Shown piece by piece: positions 33,218-36,129 of a stretch of DNA of 36,129 bases. Origin of the DNA: JAGBWK01 sp964490275 (GTDB taxonomy: Bacteria; Bacteroidota; Bacteroidia; Bacteroidales; Muribaculaceae); assembly GCA_964490275.1 (NCBI GenBank), contig CAZBBL010000002.1, forward strand, positions 1-36,129. Reading direction: 5' to 3'. Position 1 is the stretch's first letter, and every line of letters begins with the position of its first letter. The notes under the pieces were generated by a model. That model made no database searches. It was not told the origin of the DNA and saw only the letters and a list, made by a program, of their open reading frames with translations. The position numbers and the translations under genes were made by a program.

Positions 33218-34072
33218 CTATTTTTCGGCGAGCTTTAGTTCGAGGCAAGCCCAACGGTCTTGCTCGCTGACTCGCATAAATTCAAGGCCATACTCGCCGG
33301 CGGTTTGCAGGAGTATGTTTACGTCGTCGGTGTAGAATCCGCTAAGGAGTATTGTTGCACCGGGTTTCATCGCTTTGGCGTAGGCGTGGAGGTCGGCCAA
33401 AATAATGTTGCGGTTGATGTTGGCGAGCACTAAGTCGGCTTGAGCTATGTTGGCCAAAGCTGTTGCGTCGCCGAGAATGACGTTTATTTCGGGATGTTGG
33501 TTGATGACAACATTTTCTTTGGCATTGACATAGGCAAATTCGTCAATCTCGATAGCGTCAATCTTTTTGGCGCCACGCATAGCGGCTAATATGGCGAGGA
33601 TGCCGGTGCCGGTGCCCATATCGATGACAGCTTTGCCGTTGAGGTCAAGGTCGAGCAGTCGGCGTATGATAAGCGAAGTGGTAGCATGGTGTCCGGTGCC
33701 GAATGCCATTTTGGGGTCGATTACAATGTCGTAGCGACATTTGGGGAAGTCGTGGTGGAAGCTGCTGTGAATGACGCATTGATCATCGACAACAATCGGT
33801 TGGAAATAGTTTTTCTCCCATTCGCTGTTCCAATCGCGACCTTCGATGTGGGTGTGACCGACGTTGAATTTATGCTCGGGCAGCGGGAATTGTGCTATCG
33901 CTTGGTCGAGCTTGGCTTGGTCAAACAGTTCCTCTTTGATGTATGCGGTCAATCCATTGTCGTCGGGGACGAAGCTTTCGTAGTCGACGTCGCAAAGTAG
34001 GGCTGCGAGGATGTCGGTTGTAGTGGTGTCACAAGGGGTCGCGTCGATGCGCACTTCGATGTAATCGTTCAT
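33218..34072 (-). CDS. prmA: Ribosomal protein L11 methyltransferase
   Basis: SAM-dependent methyltransferase that trimethylates ribosomal protein L11. The 284-residue protein has the PrmA N-terminal recognition domain, then WEKNYFQPIVV and DPKMAFGTGHHATTSL, the hallmark just before the SAM fold. SAM motif I DMGTGTGILAI, the acidic EIDEFAY and the catalytic-loop LVLANINRNII follow. The protein ends CLELKLAEK. A second copy of the last 18 codons at 33063-33117 is an assembly artefact. ATG at 34072; TAAATTTG 30-37 bp upstream is a candidate -7 element. Confidence 0.94.
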   Translation of the reverse strand: MNDYIEVRIDATPCDTTTTDILAALLCDVDYESFVPDDNGLTAYIKEELFDQAKLDQAIAQFPLPEHKFNVGHTHIEGRDWNSEWEKNYFQPIVVDDQCVIHSSFHHDFPKCRYDIVIDPKMAFGTGHHATTSLIIRRLLDLDLNGKAVIDMGTGTGILAILAAMRGAKKIDAIEIDEFAYVNAKENVVINQHPEINVILGDATALANIAQADLVLANINRNIILADLHAYAKAMKPGATILLSGFYTDDVNILLQTAGEYGLEFMRVSEQDRWACLELKLAEK

Positions 34073-34101
34073 GATTCTTGATTGTGAATTTATTCTGAAG
34101 G

Positions 34102-34109
34102 CAAATTTA
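34102..34109 (-). promoter_or_regulatory. Candidate prmA -7 element
   Basis: Minus-strand TAAATTTG (34109-34102) matches TAnnTTTG and lies in the 40-bp space between the small-gene stop and the prmA ATG. No -33 match at the right spacing was found. Confidence 0.45.
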
Positions 34110-34112
34110 CGC

Positions 34113-34358
34113 TTATTTCCTCAATTTATCCCTTAATTTCTTGATAATCTTTGTGGCTTTTATCGCAAATAGGGCAATCGAGAAGATGCTGACACCGGTA
34201 TTGGCCGGCTTGTCGGCTTTGTTGGCCGAGCCAAAGCCAAGCGCCGACGACGCTGCGTAGCGCAGTCGTTGTTTCTCCAGTTCAATCAATAGCGAGGTGG
34301 TGGCTTGGCGAATATGTAATTGGTTGAGATTATAGCCTTTCCATGGTTTCGTGTTCAT
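34113..34358 (-). CDS. Small protein of unknown function, possible membrane association
   Basis: An 81-residue protein starting NTKPWKGYNLNQLHIRQATT, with a helical charged N-terminal half (LLIELEKQRLRYA). A hydrophobic segment follows (about 57-70, VSIFSIALFAIKATKII) and then a strongly basic tail (KKLRDKLRK). Its start overlaps the end of the upstream holin-like gene by 29 bp in another frame. This tight overlap, and my recollection that short proteins with the KPWKGYNLNQL opening accompany this gene pair in other Bacteroidales, support a real gene. No function is known to me. Confidence 0.75.
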   Translation of the reverse strand: MNTKPWKGYNLNQLHIRQATTSLLIELEKQRLRYAASSALGFGSANKADKPANTGVSIFSIALFAIKATKIIKKLRDKLRK

Positions 34359-34692
34359 GTCGGGAGGGTTTTGGCGGTTGTAAGAACAGACGTGAAAGAT
34401 AGCGCGCTATAGGGTCGACTATAATCAGCCGACGGCAAATGATTACTACTGCTGCGATGAGTATGAATCCGCTTCCGACTATCATGTAAGATGTGACGGG
34501 TGAGAGCCATTGGCTCAGCTCGTCGGCTATACCTATGGCTACAAAGACAATGCCGATGATAGTCAATAGCAATACAATCAGCGCGATATATATCCCTGAC
34601 AATAGCCTCGTCAGCTTTTCGGTAAGCGACAAGCGAGCTTCCTCTTTATATAGGTGCCAAAGTCGCTGCAGTGGGTCGGTAAATCTGTTCAT
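34330..34692 (-). CDS. Holin-like small membrane protein (Phage_holin_3_6/DUF1469-like)
   Basis: A 120-residue protein with an amphipathic N-terminus (HLYKEEARLSLTEKLTRLLSG). Two membrane helices follow (about 32-55, YIALIVLLLTIIGIVFVAI, and 69-87, MIVGSGFILIAAVVIIC), then a basic cytoplasmic tail. This is the layout of the Phage_holin_3_6 superfamily, which despite the name is a chromosomal envelope protein family often found with YtxH proteins. No phage genes are nearby. The ATG at 34692 lies 26 bp beyond a hairpin that follows the YtxH gene, so expression relative to YtxH may be reduced or independent. Confidence 0.8.
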   Translation of the reverse strand: MNRFTDPLQRLWHLYKEEARLSLTEKLTRLLSGIYIALIVLLLTIIGIVFVAIGIADELSQWLSPVTSYMIVGSGFILIAAVVIICRRLIIVDPIARYLSRLFLQPPKPSRHEHETMERL

Positions 34693-34718
34693 AGTAGTCG
34701 GGCTGTTGTTTGAAATAA

Positions 34719-34751
34719 GGGGTTGCCCAATGCCTGAGCAGTGGCAACCCC
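34719..34751 (-). terminator. Hairpin between the YtxH and holin-like genes
   Basis: A perfect 9-bp stem GGGGTTGCC/GGCAACCCC (34719-34727 with 34743-34751), 15-nt loop, followed on the minus strand by TTATTTC. It may end or attenuate the YtxH transcript before the holin-like gene. Confidence 0.6.
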
Positions 34752-34798
34752 ATTGTAAGCTGAATTAAAGGTATAGAAGATGGATGGAGAGAGTATTG

Positions 34799-35005
34799 TC
34801 AGACGTTGGTGTCGGCAATCTCGTCGGCAATTTCGTCGACTACTTGGTTGAGTTTGTGTTTGTTGAGTTTGATGCCTTTCTCTTTGAGGTAGGCTTTGAT
34901 TTTGGCGCGAGTGTCAGCGCCTTTGGCAGGTGCGAATAGAAGTGCGATTGTCGCTCCGACTAAAGCTCCGGAGAAAGCTGCAATTGCAATGTTGAGGTTT
35001 TTCAT
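34799..35005 (-). CDS. YtxH domain small protein
   Basis: A 68-residue protein with one glycine-containing N-terminal membrane segment (IAIAAFSGALVGATIALLFAPAKG) followed by the YtxH-typical LFAPxxGxxxR motif (LFAPAKGADTRAKI) and a charged helical tail. YtxH-like proteins are small stress-associated membrane proteins in many bacteria; the mechanism is unknown. ATG at 35005. A 13-bp direct repeat (35008-35020, 35026-35038) lies just upstream. Confidence 0.85.
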   Translation of the reverse strand: MKNLNIAIAAFSGALVGATIALLFAPAKGADTRAKIKAYLKEKGIKLNKHKLNQVVDEIADEIADTNV

Positions 35006-35007
35006 AT

Positions 35008-35038
35008 TAGGATAGTGTTTAATGGTAGGATAGTGTTT
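35008..35038. repeat. 13-bp direct repeat before the YtxH gene
   Basis: TAGGATAGTGTTT occurs at 35008-35020 and 35026-35038, an 18-bp period, ending 3 bp before the start codon (minus strand AAACACTATCCTA twice). It lies in the expected 5' leader. Confidence 0.8.
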
Positions 35039-35137
35039 GGCGTATAAACGCGGTGCAAAGCAATGATGTTCAGCTCGGAGCTGTTAAAATGTGTTTACGA
35101 CGGTTTGCTGTCGACCTCTATGAAATTGCGCATAAAA

Positions 35138-35179
35138 AGGCCTGCCCCGGAGCGGAATTGCTCCCCCAAGGGCAGGCCT
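35138..35179 (-). terminator. Terminator of pfp
   Basis: A perfect 10-bp outer stem (35138-35147 with 35170-35179) encloses a second stem GGAGC/GCTCC (35149-35153 with 35160-35164). On the minus strand it is followed by TTTTTATG. It lies about 40 nt after the pfp stop. Confidence 0.9.
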
Positions 35180-35218
35180 GCAAACTGTGATTGGGGTTAT
35201 ATCGTTATAACACCGTTA

Positions 35219-36129
35219 TTAGGCTTGATGTTCGTATTTGAGAGTCAAGGTTGGTTGGTCGCAGATTTCTGCGGGGCCGAAGTATTGGATAGGACCGGGG
35301 TACATGTAAGAGGTCTTGATGGCCCATTCTTCGCGTTTTGATGCAAATTTCAAGAAGGGAGCACCGTCGAGACGTACCAACGCTTTTTGGATGACAGGTT
35401 TCATTTCGCCGTTACGACGTTCCATGTTCATCATCATTGTGATAGGTATACCACCGGCAATCCATTGCACTGAGGGGTTGGTGAGGTTGCGAACCGATGA
35501 CATATAACCGGTAACGCCGGCGTTAATCAAGCACGCTGCGTTGAAGCCGAGTGCGTAGCAATAGTCGGCATCGAAGTTTGACGGATCGGCGCAACGGCCT
35601 TCGTAACCAAAGAAGTGGTGGAGGGCAGAGAATTTGCCGTTGTAGTTGCCTTCTTCGGCCATCTTGGCGAGGCGTTTGCCAACCATTTCGCTGAGAAGCT
35701 TTTCGGTTTCGATGAGCGACACTTGAACGTTGCCGTGGGGGTCGCGGTCGAGGCTGAGCTGACGAGCTACGCCAACTGGGAGCGACTCATAGACAGCTGC
35801 ATTCTCGGCTGAGAGGTTGTTGATGATGTATTGACGTTGGTCGGCTTCAGCAACAGTAGCAAACTCTTCGGCTTTGGCAGCGAGCAGGTCGTTGAGCTCA
35901 GCGATAAGCTTCTTAACGGCGGGGATAAACTCGATGAGGCCTTCGGGGATGAGGACTGTACCGAAGTTGTTGCCCTCTTTAGCGCGAGCGGCTACGATGT
36001 TGGCAATGTAGTTGACAACATCTTGGAGCGACATGTTTTTAGCTTCAACCTCTTCTGAGATGATGCAGACGTTGGGTTGAGTTTGCAATGCACATTCCAA
36101 TGCAATGTGGCTGGCTGAACGGCCCATGA
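35219..36129 (-). CDS. pfp: Diphosphate--fructose-6-phosphate 1-phosphotransferase, C-terminal part (5' end outside window)
   Basis: PPi-dependent phosphofructokinase; phosphorylates fructose 6-phosphate reversibly in glycolysis and saves ATP in anaerobes. Only the last ~303 residues are in the window. MGRSASHIALECALQ at the edge is the internal substrate-binding motif of the family and not a true start. Then come VCIISEEVEAK and the C-terminal segments HHFFGYEGRCADPSNFDADYCYALG (split by the family's insert) and YMSSVRNLTNPSVQW. The protein ends TLTLKYEHQA. The family's long form is about 550 residues, so roughly 245 N-terminal residues, including the PPi-binding GGDD region, lie beyond 36129. 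Confidence 0.94.
   Translation of the reverse strand, partial: MGRSASHIALECALQTQPNVCIISEEVEAKNMSLQDVVNYIANIVAARAKEGNNFGTVLIPEGLIEFIPAVKKLIAELNDLLAAKAEEFATVAEADQRQYIINNLSAENAAVYESLPVGVARQLSLDRDPHGNVQVSLIETEKLLSEMVGKRLAKMAEEGNYNGKFSALHHFFGYEGRCADPSNFDADYCYALGFNAACLINAGVTGYMSSVRNLTNPSVQWIAGGIPITMMMNMERRNGEMKPVIQKALVRLDGAPFLKFASKREEWAIKTSYMYPGPIQYFGPAEICDQPTLTLKYEHQA

Noticed and set aside
33063..33335. Open frames running across the 100-N gap in prmA
   Set aside because: Same artefact; the intact prmA ends at 33218 and the fragment at 33063-33117 is a duplicate flank.
34330..34692. Prophage remnant because of the holin-like protein
   Set aside because: This holin-like family is chromosomal in many bacteria, it pairs with YtxH here, and no phage structural, lysis or integrase gene is present.
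1..36129. rRNA, tRNA, CRISPR arrays, insertion sequences
   Set aside because: Scanned both strands by eye; no repeat-spacer arrays, transposase motifs or recognisable stable RNA genes were seen. A tRNAscan/Infernal run would be decisive.

Overview
The window reads as a piece of chromosome from an anaerobic gut Bacteroidales, most likely close to Muribaculaceae. Reasons seen in the sequence: several promoters match the Bacteroidetes pattern (TTG or TTTG, 19-21 nt, then TAnnTTTG) and there are few clear Shine-Dalgarno sites. The gene set also fits: a DPE2-like 4-alpha-glucanotransferase, a B12-dependent ribonucleotide reductase, a PPi-dependent phosphofructokinase, a Bacteroidetes-type MCE protein, a SPOR amidase, a GldB-like lipoprotein, rubrerythrin and an iron-type superoxide dismutase. 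The family-level placement is inference. No rRNA, tRNA, CRISPR array, insertion sequence or prophage was seen. Two 100-N gaps are each flanked by the same 55-bp sequence on both sides, which looks like a de Bruijn k-mer overlap, so the real chromosome is probably continuous there.

Layout. 1-5764: malQ (3' end cut off), class II ribonucleotide reductase nrdJ, and a nitroreductase reading the other way. 5856-9868: dnaA, a 553-bp non-coding stretch, then an amidase-MCE operon of the cell envelope. 10053-13514: a GldB-like lipoprotein convergent with the replication restart helicase priA. 13607-15581: galM plus a sugar nucleotidyltransferase, fired from a promoter that overlaps the divergent priA promoter. 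15765-16340: sodB.

16715-26806: an eight-gene exopolysaccharide/capsule operon (outer-membrane export lipoprotein, tyrosine autokinase/chain-length regulator, flippase, EpsG-like polymerase, hexapeptide acyltransferase, two paralogous GT4 glycosyltransferases, one GT2). Several junctions are 4-bp ATGA overlaps. The operon has no initiating phosphoglycosyltransferase, so the first sugar must be placed on undecaprenyl phosphate by an enzyme encoded elsewhere. Its promoter is built from two perfect inverted repeats, one over the -33 and one over the -7 element. A terminator-like hairpin separates the export/kinase genes from the synthesis genes.

26870-36129: rubrerythrin, then on the minus strand the leucine operon leuA-leuC-leuD-leuB (TTG-N20-TATCTTTG promoter), a small predicted outer-membrane barrel, prmA, three small envelope genes (unknown, holin-like, YtxH) and the C-terminal part of pfp.

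Most of the window is core housekeeping. I did not find a clear new system. The items most worth a second look are the palindromic exopolysaccharide promoter, two substitutions in the DNA-recognition motif of DnaA, the hexanucleotide-repeat tyrosine tail of the kinase, and the two artefactual assembly gaps.
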